Origin: Marinibaculum sp040216765
GTDB taxonomy: Bacteria; Pseudomonadota; Alphaproteobacteria; Ferrovibrionales; Ferrovibrionaceae
Length of the DNA: 64,000 bases
Reading direction: 5' to 3'
Assembly (NCBI GenBank): GCA_040216765.1
Contig: JAVJON010000037.1
Span: 1-64,000, forward strand
In this document: positions 1-7,822 of the stretch, in pieces
How positions within the stretch are numbered: position 1 is the first letter of the stretch
How the letters are laid out: every line of letters begins with the position of its first letter
Translations under genes and position numbers: made by a program
Notes under the pieces: generated by a model
What the model saw: only the letters and a program-made list of their open reading frames with translations
Database searches by the model: none
What the model was told of the DNA's origin: nothing

Positions 1-65
1 GTCGCGGTGGTCCATGGTGCCGCCAGGTTCAATAATGGCCTGATCTTATTGAGGTGCGGCGCGAT

Positions 66-260
66 GGGTTGCCGGGCATCGCCCGGCGACCGGGACAAGC
101 CCGCGCATGACGAAGCTATAGAACGCATGAGGCCGGAGAACGGCACTCAACCGGACAGCAGTGGGCTTGTCCCGGTGGACCATCTCGATGCGCGTCTCAA
201 TCGATCGAGGATGGCGGTGCCATGGGCCCGCGGGACAAGCGCGCGGGCGGCGAAGGAAAA
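66..260. repeat. REP-like intergenic repeat region downstream of argB
   Basis: Positions 1-308 contain no convincing gene; the short ORFs here have no recognisable protein features. The region holds a perfect 13-base inverted repeat, CCGGGACAAGCCC at 90-102 and GGGCTTGTCCCGG at 163-175. A third, degenerate copy (GCGGGACAAGCGC) lies near 229-241. Read on the minus strand, the first arm sits in a GTCATGCGCGGGCTTGTCCC context that resembles dispersed intergenic repeats familiar from alphaproteobacterial genomes. The assignment to a REP family is inference. No T-run follows, so it is not a classical terminator, but it could act as an mRNA 3' stabiliser for the argB transcript. Confidence 0.5.
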
Positions 261-308
261 GCATGCAGCAGTGGGGGCCTGCGCATCGGGCATGTCGCTT
301 GCCGGGCC

Positions 309-1289
309 TCAGCCCTTCGCTTCGCGGGTCCCGATCATGGTGCCCACGCCCTGCTCGGTGAAGACTTCCAGCAGCAGCACATGGGGCATCCGGCCGTCCA
401 GGATATGCGCGGCCTTCACGCCCGCCCGCAGCGCGGTCAGGCAGGTCTCCAGCTTCGGGATCATGCCGCCGGTGATCGTGCCGTCGCCCAGGCTGACCAG
501 CGCCTCCTTCTGGGTCATCGAGGCGATCAGCTCGCCGGACTTCGACAGCACGCCGGCCACGTCGGTCAGCATCACCAGCTTGGTGGCGCCCAGCGCGCCG
601 GCGATCGCGCCGGCCGCGGTGTCGGCATTGATGTTGTAGGTCTCGCCATGCTCGCCGACCCCGATCGGGGCGATCACCGGGATCACCTTGGTCTGGCGCA
701 ACGCGTCCAGCACGCCGGGATTGACCCGGCTCGGCTCCCCCACGAAGCCCAGGTCCAGGATCTTCTCGATATTGGAGCCGGGATCCTTCACGGTGCGCCG
801 CAGCTTGCGCGCCTCGATCAGGTTGCCGTCCTTGCCGGAGATGCCGATGGCGGTGCCGCCGGCACGGTTGATCGCGGTCACGATCTGCTTGTTGATCGAC
901 CCGGCGAGGACCATCTCGACGATTTCCACCGTCGCTGCATCGGTCACCCGCAGGCCGTCGACGAAGGAACTCTGCACCTTCAGCCGGTCCAGCATGGCGC
1001 CGATCTGCGGCCCGCCGCCATGCACCACGACCGGGTTCACGCCGACCTGCTTCAGCAGCACCACGTCGCGGGCGAAATCGTCGGCCAGCTCCTGGCTGCC
1101 CATCGCATGGCCGCCATACTTGATGACGAAGGTCTGGTCGGCGAAGCGCCGCATGTAGGGCAGCGCCTCGGACAGGATCCGGGCACGGGCCTGGCGGGCG
1201 TCCTGGTCGGCCAGGCCGCCATCGACCGCCCGCAGGCGGGGCTTGTCGCCGCTGCCATGGCCGCTCTTGCCGTCGGTTTCGTCTTTCAT
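309..1289 (-). CDS. argB: Acetylglutamate kinase
   Basis: This enzyme phosphorylates N-acetyl-L-glutamate with ATP, the second step of arginine synthesis, in the cytosol. The 326-residue product has the amino-acid-kinase fold signatures in order: KYGGHAM near the N-terminus (phosphate-binding Lys-Tyr-Gly-Gly), VVHGGGPQIG (substrate loop), a central NINADTAAGAIAGAL nucleotide region, and a GMIPKLE segment near the C-terminus. The length is normal, with a N-terminal extension of about 25 charged residues ahead of the core. The start MKDETDGK was chosen because its ATG overlaps the engB stop codon by 4 bases (TCAT on the plus strand), typical of translational coupling. It is the last gene of the rpmH-to-argB run. 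Assignment is secure from motifs; feedback control by arginine cannot be judged. Confidence 0.96.
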   Translation of the reverse strand: MKDETDGKSGHGSGDKPRLRAVDGGLADQDARQARARILSEALPYMRRFADQTFVIKYGGHAMGSQELADDFARDVVLLKQVGVNPVVVHGGGPQIGAMLDRLKVQSSFVDGLRVTDAATVEIVEMVLAGSINKQIVTAINRAGGTAIGISGKDGNLIEARKLRRTVKDPGSNIEKILDLGFVGEPSRVNPGVLDALRQTKVIPVIAPIGVGEHGETYNINADTAAGAIAGALGATKLVMLTDVAGVLSKSGELIASMTQKEALVSLGDGTITGGMIPKLETCLTALRAGVKAAHILDGRMPHVLLLEVFTEQGVGTMIGTREAKG

Positions 1290-1999
1290 GACTGGGTCAG
1301 CTCCGCCAGTTCCGCACGCAATTCGGCAATCCCCGTGCCGGTCTCCGCAGAGGTTACGACCAGCCGGGGATGCGCCGCCACCCGCCGCGCCAGGGCCTTC
1401 GCCACCGCGGCCTGCACATTCGCCAGTTCGCCGGACTTCAGCTTGTCCGCCTTGGTCAGCACCACCTGGTAGATCACGGCGGCCTCGTCCAGCAGCTCCA
1501 TGATCGCGATATCGCCGTCCTTCAGGCCATGCCGCGCATCGACCAGCAGGCAGACCCGGCGCAGGCCGACCCGGCCCTTCAGATAGTCCTGCGTCAGCGC
1601 CGTCCAGCGGGCGATGTCGCGTTTCGGGGCCTTGGCATAGCCATAGCCCGGCAGGTCGACGAGAGAAAGCCCCGGCCGGCCGGCCTCGCCAAGGCGGAAG
1701 AAATTGAGCTGCTGCGTGCGTCCCGGCGTGTTGGAGACCCGGGCCAGCGCGCGCCGCCCGGTCAGCGCGTTGATCAGGCTGGACTTGCCGACATTCGAGC
1801 GGCCGGCGAAGGCGATCTCCGCCAGGTCCGGCGGCGGGAAATCGGCACCGGGCACGATCCCGGCGATGAAGTCGCAGCCGCCCGCGAACAGCTTCCTGCC
1901 GCGCTCCAGCCCCGCCGCATCGTAGGGTGCGCCGTCGTCGAGCGCGGTGCCCTTGGCCGGTGCCGGGCCGGCCGGGTCCGGCGGGGGGGCATCCGGCAT
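1286..1999 (-). CDS. engB: Ribosome biogenesis GTP-binding protein EngB/YsxC
   Basis: EngB is an essential small GTPase assisting assembly of the large ribosomal subunit. The 237-residue product shows the full G-motif set: P-loop GRSNVGKS at about residues 66-73, the TPGRTQQLNFF switch region near 91-101, DLPGYGYA (G3) near 115-122, TKADKL (G4) and SAETGTG (G5). A 60-residue N-terminal segment precedes the GTPase core and is rich in Pro and Ala, so the true start could lie inside it. The ATG directly abuts the yidC stop codon, and the stop overlaps the argB start, so all three are probably cotranslated. The yidC-engB-argB order is a common alphaproteobacterial arrangement. Confidence 0.95.
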   Translation of the reverse strand: MPDAPPPDPAGPAPAKGTALDDGAPYDAAGLERGRKLFAGGCDFIAGIVPGADFPPPDLAEIAFAGRSNVGKSSLINALTGRRALARVSNTPGRTQQLNFFRLGEAGRPGLSLVDLPGYGYAKAPKRDIARWTALTQDYLKGRVGLRRVCLLVDARHGLKDGDIAIMELLDEAAVIYQVVLTKADKLKSGELANVQAAVAKALARRVAAHPRLVVTSAETGTGIAELRAELAELTQS

Positions 2000-3829
2000 C
2001 TAGGTCTTCGCGACCGGCGCCGGCCGGTTGCTGCGCGCCTTCATGCGGCGCTGGATCGCCACCTGCTGGGCGATCGACAGGGTGTTGTTGGTGATCCAGT
2101 AGATCACCAGGCCGGCGGGGAAATGCGCCAGCAGGAAGGTGAAGAAGATCGGCATCAGCATGAAGATGCGGGCCTGCACCGGGTCCGGCGGGGTCGGGTT
2201 CACCCGCATCTGCAGCCACATGGTGAAGCCCATGATCAGCGGCAGCACGCCGATGGACAGGAACTGCAGGGGGCCGAGCTCGGCCAGGGTGATGGTGTAG
2301 GGCAGCAGGCCGAACAGGTTCAGGATGGTCGTCGGATCGGGCACCGACAGGTCGCGGATCCACCAGAAGAACGGCGCCTGGCGCATCTCGATGGTGATCA
2401 GCAGCACCTTGTAGAGCGCGAAGAACACCGGGATCTGCAACAGGATCGGGATACAGCCCGCCGCCGGGTTGACCTTCTCCTTCTTGTAGAGCGCCATCAT
2501 CTCCCGGTTCAGCGCCTGCTTGTCGTCGCCGAACTTCTCCCGCAGCTTCATCATCTCCGGCTGCAGGTTCTTCATCGCGCTCATCGAGACGTAGGACTTG
2601 TACGCCAGCGGCAGGAACAGGACCTTGATGCAGAAGGTCAGCAGGATGATGGCCACGCCGAAATTGCCGATCAGGCCGTAGAAGTAATCCAGCACCGTGA
2701 AGATCGGCCGGGTCAGGAAGTAGAACCAGCCCCAGTCGATGGTGCGGTCGAAGCGGATGATCCCCAGATCGTCCTGGTAATGGTCGATCAGGCTGACCAC
2801 CTTGGCGCCGGCGAAGAAGCGGCTGGAATAGATCTCGCCCGCCGCCGGCGGGGCGCCGTTGTTCAGCACGTCGACCTGGTAGAGGTCGGCATTGTTGGGG
2901 GCGCGGTGCAGGAAGCGCGCGCTGACCGCCTGGTCCTGCTGCGGAATCAGGGCGGTCAGCCAGTACTTGTCGGTGAAGCCGATCCAGCCGCCGATGGAAT
3001 TGGCCTTGACGGTGCCGTCATCCTCCAGGGTCGAATAGCTGATCTCGTCGAGCGTGCCGTCCTTCTCCAGGCTGTCCCGGAACACGCCCAGCGGCCCTTC
3101 GTGCAGGATGAACAGCTCGGCCCCCGGCGGCACGCCGTGCCGGCGCACCAGGCCGTAGGGCTGCAGCGCGGGCACCGCACCGTCGGCGGCCGCGCTGCCG
3201 CCGGCTTCGACCCACTGGTCGACCTGGAACAGGTAGTCGCGGTCGATCGAGATGCGCATGTGGAACAGCAGGCCTTCGCCATTGTCCCAGCTCAAGGTGA
3301 CGGGGCTGTCCGGCGTCAATGTCGTGTCGTCGGTCGTCCAGCGGCTGCCGATGTCGGGCAGCCTGGCGGGCTGCGTTTCCGGCTGCGGGTTGCTCCAGGC
3401 GAACTGGGCGAAATAGCCGTCCGGCGCGCTGGGCGGCGACAGCAGGATGATGTCGGGGCTGTCGGGGGAGAGGTCGACCTTGTAGTCCTTCAATGTCAGG
3501 TCGTCGATCAGGCCGCCCAGCAGGCTGATCGAGCCATGTACCCGCGGCGTGTCGATGGCGATGCGCGGTGTCGAGGACAGGACCTCCTCGCGGCTCTTGC
3601 TGCCGCCGGGCGTGATGGCGCCGGGGCCGCCCGGATCGGCGCGATAGCTGCCATCGCCGCTCGGCTGCAGGGTATTGCTGCCCGGGGCGCTGCTTCCGGG
3701 GGCGCCGGCCTGCTGTCCCTGTTCGGCCGGCGGTGGCGGCGGTTCGGGGGCGTAGAAATACTGGAAGCCGATCAGGATCACCACCGATGCGACGATCGCC
3801 AGGATCAGGTTCCGGTTGTTGTCGTTCAT
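2000..3829 (-). CDS. yidC: Membrane protein insertase YidC (Oxa1 family)
   Basis: YidC inserts and folds inner-membrane proteins, alone or with the Sec translocon. The start MNDNNRNLILAIV gives 609 residues, normal for proteobacterial YidC. Residues 7-27 form the first membrane segment. A large periplasmic domain follows, then the Oxa1 core from roughly residue 365: YFYGLIGNFGVAIILLTFCI, a cytosolic charged hairpin (MKNLQPEMMKLREKFGDD, then MMALYKKEKVNPAAGC) and three more hydrophobic segments ending in FPAGLVIYWITNN. The tail is basic, as expected for ribosome contact. The reading frame stays open upstream into yidD, but the N-terminal membrane segment fixes the start. It lies 26 bases downstream of yidD, with engB directly abutting. 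Confidence 0.97.
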   Translation of the reverse strand: MNDNNRNLILAIVASVVILIGFQYFYAPEPPPPPAEQGQQAGAPGSSAPGSNTLQPSGDGSYRADPGGPGAITPGGSKSREEVLSSTPRIAIDTPRVHGSISLLGGLIDDLTLKDYKVDLSPDSPDIILLSPPSAPDGYFAQFAWSNPQPETQPARLPDIGSRWTTDDTTLTPDSPVTLSWDNGEGLLFHMRISIDRDYLFQVDQWVEAGGSAAADGAVPALQPYGLVRRHGVPPGAELFILHEGPLGVFRDSLEKDGTLDEISYSTLEDDGTVKANSIGGWIGFTDKYWLTALIPQQDQAVSARFLHRAPNNADLYQVDVLNNGAPPAAGEIYSSRFFAGAKVVSLIDHYQDDLGIIRFDRTIDWGWFYFLTRPIFTVLDYFYGLIGNFGVAIILLTFCIKVLFLPLAYKSYVSMSAMKNLQPEMMKLREKFGDDKQALNREMMALYKKEKVNPAAGCIPILLQIPVFFALYKVLLITIEMRQAPFFWWIRDLSVPDPTTILNLFGLLPYTITLAELGPLQFLSIGVLPLIMGFTMWLQMRVNPTPPDPVQARIFMLMPIFFTFLLAHFPAGLVIYWITNNTLSIAQQVAIQRRMKARSNRPAPVAKT

Positions 3830-3855
3830 GCCGATTATCTCTCTGAGAGCCGCCG

Positions 3856-4326
3856 TCAGCGGCCGGGCGAGGTGTGCAGGCTGCCGCTGGCGGCGCCCCG
3901 CGGCACCCTGTCGGGCGCCCTGGAAGGGAACTTCTGTTGCGTCCGGTCGTCCGGGGACCCGGGGACCGTCCGGTCCGCCGGCCCGCTTTCGGGTGCCGTC
4001 GGCGATGGCTGCTGTTGGCCCCCTGTCTGCCCCCAAGCAGGCTCGGACGCAAGGGGGACCGGGTCGAAGCCGCTGCCGCCAAGCGGATGGCAGCGTCCCA
4101 GGCGGCGCAGGGTGAGCCAGCCGCCGCGCAGGGCGCCGTGGCGGGTCAGGGCCTCCAGCGCATAGTCCGAACAGGTCGGCTGGAAACGGCAATGCCCGCC
4201 CAGCCAGGGCGACAGGAACCAGCGGTACAGCAGGACCAGCCCCTTGAGCAGGGCGGCGGCCGGCCCGGCGCGGCGCGGGTCGGGGCCGCGCCCGGGCCCG
4301 CCGGTCGCCGGGTCAGGATGCCGCAT
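3856..4326 (-). CDS. yidD: Membrane protein insertion efficiency factor YidD
   Basis: YidD is a small peripheral membrane protein that aids YidC-dependent insertion. The conserved core runs from LLKGLVLLYRWFLSPWLG through the cysteine motif CRFQPTCSDYA, ALTRHGALRGGWLTLRRL, to GRCHPLGGSGFDPVP. With the start MRHPDPATGG the product is 156 residues. The core is the usual size, but a C-terminal tail of about 55 residues rich in Pro, Ser and Gly is longer than typical. The start overlaps the end of rnpA by 14 bases; an upstream in-frame ATG (to 4416) is possible but deeper in rnpA. It sits between rnpA and yidC, its usual place. Confidence 0.93.
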   Translation of the reverse strand: MRHPDPATGGPGRGPDPRRAGPAAALLKGLVLLYRWFLSPWLGGHCRFQPTCSDYALEALTRHGALRGGWLTLRRLGRCHPLGGSGFDPVPLASEPAWGQTGGQQQPSPTAPESGPADRTVPGSPDDRTQQKFPSRAPDRVPRGAASGSLHTSPGR

Positions 4327-4813
4327 GGCCGCCGGCCGTTGCCGGTCCCGGCGCCGGCTCCTGCGCCAGGCGCAGGCGTCGCAATGCCTGGCGGCAATCG
4401 TTGCAGAGCGCGGCAAAGCCCCGATCCAGGGTCGCCTTGCGGCCGATCAGCACATAGTCGTGGCCGGGCATGGCCTGGGTCCGCAGGACAAGTTCGGCGA
4501 CCGCCCGCAGGCGCCGCCGCGCGCGGTTGCGGGCGACCGCGTTGCCGACCTTGCGGCTGACCGTCAGGCCGACGCGCAGGCTGCCCGCCTCCGACGCCGG
4601 GGTGGGCGCACCCTGCAGCACCAGGCCGTCCCGGGCTGCCTTGCGGCCCTTGCCGGCCACGCGCAGGAAGTCGCGGCGCTGCTTCAGCCGGCGCAGGGCG
4701 CCGCCATCCGGCCGGGAAGCATCCCCTGCCGCCGCCGCTGCATGGTCGAAGGATGGGGCCGGGACGGGCCCGGTCCGGTCTGTGGGGGTGCTCTCGCTCC
4801 GCGCGCTGGACAT
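4313..4813 (-). CDS. rnpA: Ribonuclease P protein component
   Basis: RnpA binds the RNase P RNA and helps mature tRNA 5' ends. The family core starts at LRRLKQRRDFLRVAGKGRK (about residue 40). It continues through the RNR motif region, VGNAVARNRARRRLR, and ends with the characteristic GHDYVLIGRKATLDRGFAAL. The 166-residue product carries about 39 extra N-terminal residues (Ser, Thr, Pro and Ala rich) compared with a typical RnpA. No ATG or GTG closer to the core is evident, so the start at 4813 is kept, but a non-standard start is possible. Two near-identical 20-base tandem repeats lie immediately upstream. It follows rpmH and overlaps yidD. Confidence 0.92.
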   Translation of the reverse strand: MSSARSESTPTDRTGPVPAPSFDHAAAAAGDASRPDGGALRRLKQRRDFLRVAGKGRKAARDGLVLQGAPTPASEAGSLRVGLTVSRKVGNAVARNRARRRLRAVAELVLRTQAMPGHDYVLIGRKATLDRGFAALCNDCRQALRRLRLAQEPAPGPATAGGHAAS

Positions 4814-4814
4814 C

Positions 4815-4874
4815 GCCTGCCTGTCCGTGGTGGGGCCTGCCTGTCCGTGGTCGGACCTGCCAGTCCGCCATGGC
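4815..4874. repeat. 20-base tandem repeat just upstream of rnpA
   Basis: Two copies of a 20-base unit beginning GCCTGCCTGTCCGTGGT (4815-4834 and 4835-4854) differ at one base. A third diverged copy (ACCTGCCAGTCCGCC...) occupies 4855-4874. The array begins one base before the rnpA start codon on the minus strand, so in the transcript it forms the rnpA leader (repeats of CCACGGACAGGCAGGC). Its role is unknown. It is too short and too few copies to be a CRISPR, and it may simply be slippage in the rpmH-rnpA spacer. Confidence 0.6.
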
Positions 4875-5038
4875 CGCGCCCGCCACCGCCCGGACGGCCC
4901 GCGCCGGCCGATCTGCAGCGACGGCTGGCCGGGCCACGGGAACCGGAACGGCCCGGTCGGCCAGGGCCGCTGGCCGGTCAGGGGTGCCGGTGGGTCAGGA
5001 TGCCGCGATGTTTTGCGGCCGGCCCTACCGGCCCTGGC

Positions 5039-5173
5039 TCAGGCTGACAGACGCTTCCGCCCCTTGGCCCTGCGACGGGCCAGGACTGCACGCCCTGCCT
5101 TGGTTGCCATGCGCGCGCGGAATCCGTGCCGCCGCTTGCGCACCAGCACACTCGGCTGATAGGTCCGCTTCAC
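5039..5173 (-). CDS. rpmH: 50S ribosomal protein L34
   Basis: L34 is a small basic protein of the large ribosomal subunit. The 44-residue product begins (M/V)KRTYQPSVLVRKRRHGFRA and ends in a run of Arg, Lys and Ala (AKGRKRLSA), which is the entire family signature. The start codon is GTG at 5171-5173, preceded by AGGAG at a spacing of about 9 bases; an ATG four bases earlier is out of frame. It is the first gene of the rpmH-rnpA-yidD-yidC-engB-argB run and has a clear sigma-70-type promoter about 100 bases upstream. Confidence 0.96.
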   Translation of the reverse strand: MKRTYQPSVLVRKRRHGFRARMATKAGRAVLARRRAKGRKRLSA

Positions 5174-5276
5174 GACATTAATCTCCTGCTGGTCGGCCCG
5201 CCGGGTTCCTGCGGGCTGCGCCATCGACGGCACAGCCGGCCACATCCGCGCGAGCGGTCTCGAAATCAGAGGCGGG

Positions 5277-5305
5277 CTTATAGGCGCTGGATTGCGCCAA
5301 GTCAA
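5277..5305 (-). promoter_or_regulatory. Probable sigma-70 promoter of rpmH
   Basis: On the minus strand TTGACT (5300-5305) and TATAAG (5277-5282) are separated by exactly 17 bases, a near-consensus housekeeping promoter. It lies about 104 bases upstream of the rpmH GTG, giving a leader of about 95 bases. It sits in the only less GC-rich part of the divergent spacer before the plus-strand TVP38 gene. Confidence 0.75.
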
Positions 5306-5420
5306 TCGGCCGCACAGCCGCGCGTAACTTTGCAGTGACACCTCGCCATGACCGTTGCGCCGGCATGCCGCCACTCGCTATGCAGGTGGGGAAGGTCGAT
5401 ATCCGGAACAGGGCTTGGCA

Positions 5421-6302
5421 ATGGCCGAGGAAATGGCGGGCCGTCCGCCCGGCGGGGCGCATGGGCGCGCGGACGGGGACGGGGACGCGATGGCGGCCGC
5501 GCCACCGGCTGCCCGCGACGGGGGGCCGCCCGACCCTGATCCGGCGCGGCCCCATCCGGCGCCCCGGGGACGGCGGCCCGGGGGACGGCGGCTCTGGCGG
5601 CTGATCCCGATCGCCCTGCTCGCCGGCGGCCTGGTCGCCTTCCTGCTGTTCGCCCCCGACAACCAGAGCGTCTTTCAGATGCTGAAGGCGCATCGCGCCG
5701 TCCTCACCGGCTGGACCGCGGCCAACCCGATCCTGGCGGCCCTGTGCTTCGTGCTGCTCTATGCCGCGATCGCCGCCTTCTCGCTGCCGGTCAGTGCCCT
5801 GGTCACGATCCTCGGCGGCTTCCTGTTCGGCACCCTGGCCGGCACGACGCTGGTGGTGCTGGGCGCCACGGCCGGCGCCGTGACCCTGTTCCTCGCCGTG
5901 CGCGCGGCCTTTGCCGACCTGTTCCGCGCGCGGTTCGGCCGCAGGATCGCGCGGATGGAGCGCGGCCTGTCGGAGAATGCCTTCAGCTATCTGCTGTTCC
6001 TGCGCCTGGTGCCGGTATTTCCCTTCTTCCTCGTCAATATCGCACCGGCGTTCTTCCGGGTCGGGGTCGGTATCTTTGCGCTGACCACCTTCCTCGGCAT
6101 CATTCCGGGCACCTTCGTCTTCGCCAATGTCGGTGCCAGCCTGGGCAGGGTCCTGGATACCGCCGACCGGTTCTCGCTGCAGGGCGTGCTGACGCCGGAC
6201 ATCCTGCTTGCGCTCTGCCTGCTGGGGCTCCTGGCGCTGGTGCCGGTGGCCTATGGCCGCTGGCGCGGCTGGCGCGCGCGCGGCCGGGACGGGGGTGCCT
6301 GA
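5421..6302 (+). CDS. TVP38/TMEM64 (DedA-like/VTT) family membrane protein
   Basis: This is a polytopic inner-membrane protein of the TVP38/TMEM64 (SNARE-associated, VTT) family. Relatives of this superfamily are implicated in lipid scrambling and membrane homeostasis, but the bacterial role is not firmly known. The product is 293 residues from MAEEMAG. A 70-residue Pro/Gly/Ala-rich, probably disordered cytosolic N-terminus precedes the first membrane helix (WRLIPIALLAGGLVAFLLF). The VTT core follows: FSLPVSALVTILGGFLFG, a conserved FLAVRAAF stretch, then FLRLVPVFPFFLVNIAPAFF, with FVFANVGASLG later. The stop codon is one base from the start of the next gene, a flavin oxidoreductase. This pairing recurs in many proteobacteria and suggests a joint role that is not defined. 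Confidence 0.88.
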   Translation: MAEEMAGRPPGGAHGRADGDGDAMAAAPPAARDGGPPDPDPARPHPAPRGRRPGGRRLWRLIPIALLAGGLVAFLLFAPDNQSVFQMLKAHRAVLTGWTAANPILAALCFVLLYAAIAAFSLPVSALVTILGGFLFGTLAGTTLVVLGATAGAVTLFLAVRAAFADLFRARFGRRIARMERGLSENAFSYLLFLRLVPVFPFFLVNIAPAFFRVGVGIFALTTFLGIIPGTFVFANVGASLGRVLDTADRFSLQGVLTPDILLALCLLGLLALVPVAYGRWRGWRARGRDGGA

Positions 6303-6303
6303 G

Positions 6304-7767
6304 ATGGCGGGCGGCCGCCCCGGCGGCGCGACCGCGGCAGGGCCGCTGGACTGCGACATCTGCGTCATCGGCGCCGGTGCGGCGGGCCTCAGCGTGGCCG
6401 CCGCCGCGGGGATGCTGGGTGTCCGCACGGTGCTGGTCGAGCGCGGCGCGATGGGCGGCGACTGCCTGAATGTCGGCTGCGTGCCGTCGAAGGCCCTGCT
6501 TGCGGCGGCAAAGATGGCGCATCGCTGGCGCGAGGCGCCGTCGCTCGGCATCCGCTACCAGCCGCCGGAGATCGATTTTCCCGCGGTGATGCGGCATGTC
6601 CACGGGGTGATCGACGAGATCGCGCCGCACGATTCCGTGGCGCGGTACCGTGCGCTCGGCGCCACCGTTCTGCAGGGGCAGGCACGCTTCCTCGGGCGGG
6701 ACGCGGTCGAGGTCGACTGCCCCGGCGCGGCATCGCGCCGGGTCTCGGCACGGCGCTTCGTGATCGCCACCGGCTCGCGGCCGGCCGCGCCGCCGATACC
6801 CGGCCTGGAGGCGGTCCCCTACCTGACCAACGAAAGCCTGTTCGACCTGACGGCGCTGCCCGACCATCTGGTGGTGCTGGGCGGCGGGCCGATCGGGCTG
6901 GAGATGGCGCAGGCGTTCCGCCGGCTCGGTGCGGCGGTGACCGTGGTCGAGGCCGCGCAGGCGCTGGGCCGCGACGACCCGGAACTGGCAGGGCTGGTCC
7001 TGTCCAGCCTGCGCCGCGACGGCGTCGTCCTGCACGAAGGCGCGGCGGTCGAGCGGGTCGCGGCCCGCGACGGGGAGGTCGAGCTGACCCTGTCCGGCGG
7101 CCTGCCGCCGATCCGCGGCAGCCACCTCCTGGTGGCGGCGGGGCGCCGGCCGAATGTCGAGGCGCTGGACCTGCCGGCGGCGGGCGTGGTGGCCGGGCCG
7201 CGCGGGATCGAGGTGGACAGCCGGCTGCGGACGGCGAACCGGCGGATCTTTGCCATCGGCGATGTGGCCGGCGGGCCGCAATTCACCCATGTTGCGGGCT
7301 ATCATGCGGGGATCGTGGTGCGGAACGCCCTGTTCCGCATCCCGGCGCGGGTGGACCACGACACCATTCCCTGGGTCACCTATACCGATCCGGAACTGGC
7401 CTGGGTGGGCCGCGGCGAGGCGGCGGCGCGGGCGCATGCCGGCGGGATCCGGATCCTGCGCTGGCCCTATGCCGAGAACGACCGCGCCCGCGCGGAGCGC
7501 CAGGCGGCCGGCATGATCAAGGTGATCGTGGACCGCAAGGGCCGCGTGCTGGGCGCCGGCGTGGCGGGGGCCCATGCGGGCGAGGTCGTGCAGCCCTGGG
7601 TCCTGGCCGTGCAGCGCGGGATGCGGATCGGCGCGATGGCCGGGGCCGTGCTGCCCTACCCTACTCTTGGCGAGGTCGGCAAACGGGCCGCCGGGTCCTA
7701 TTATATGGCCCGGCTGTTCAGCCCCCTGACCAGGAAGCTGGTCGGGTTTCTGCTACGCCTGCCCTGA
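6304..7767 (+). CDS. FAD-dependent pyridine nucleotide-disulfide oxidoreductase (MerA/Lpd-like)
   Basis: This flavoprotein belongs to the group of dihydrolipoyl dehydrogenase and mercuric reductase. The 487-residue product has the N-terminal FAD motif CVIGAGAAGLSVA and the redox-active disulfide GGDCLNVGCVPSK (two Cys five apart). The NAD(P) motif VVLGGGPIGLEMA is central, followed by the second FAD motif IFAIGDVAGGPQFTH and a C-terminal dimerisation domain. No N-terminal HMA metal-binding domain and no C-terminal paired Cys are present, so mercuric reductase activity is unlikely. It also lacks the C-terminal His-x4-Glu signature typical of true Lpd. The substrate is unknown. The ATG lies one base after the TVP38 gene. 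Confidence 0.87.
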   Translation: MAGGRPGGATAAGPLDCDICVIGAGAAGLSVAAAAGMLGVRTVLVERGAMGGDCLNVGCVPSKALLAAAKMAHRWREAPSLGIRYQPPEIDFPAVMRHVHGVIDEIAPHDSVARYRALGATVLQGQARFLGRDAVEVDCPGAASRRVSARRFVIATGSRPAAPPIPGLEAVPYLTNESLFDLTALPDHLVVLGGGPIGLEMAQAFRRLGAAVTVVEAAQALGRDDPELAGLVLSSLRRDGVVLHEGAAVERVAARDGEVELTLSGGLPPIRGSHLLVAAGRRPNVEALDLPAAGVVAGPRGIEVDSRLRTANRRIFAIGDVAGGPQFTHVAGYHAGIVVRNALFRIPARVDHDTIPWVTYTDPELAWVGRGEAAARAHAGGIRILRWPYAENDRARAERQAAGMIKVIVDRKGRVLGAGVAGAHAGEVVQPWVLAVQRGMRIGAMAGAVLPYPTLGEVGKRAAGSYYMARLFSPLTRKLVGFLLRLP

Positions 7768-7822
7768 GCGGCGACCGGCGACCGGTGCGCCGCGATCCGC
7801 GGACGGGCCATCGGGACACAGA

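Noticed and set aside
46..264. Short minus-strand protein gene downstream of argB
   Set aside because: The translation (including MRGLVPVAGRCPATHRAAP) follows a dispersed repeat rather than a conserved protein; no ribosome site is seen.
1370..4165. Plus-strand open frame of 931 codons over engB and yidC
   Set aside because: Both minus-strand genes are unmistakable; this frame is compositionally biased and lacks any recognisable feature.
4815..4874. CRISPR array
   Set aside because: Only two near-identical copies plus one diverged copy, directly contiguous with no spacers.
4813..5421. Replication origin near rpmH
   Set aside because: No dnaA gene and no cluster of DnaA-box-like TTATCCACA motifs is present; in alphaproteobacteria rpmH is often not beside the origin.
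6304..7767. Mercuric reductase (merA) and a mercury-resistance locus
   Set aside because: No HMA domain, no C-terminal vicinal Cys pair and no merR, merT or merP nearby; only the shared disulfide-oxidoreductase fold is present.
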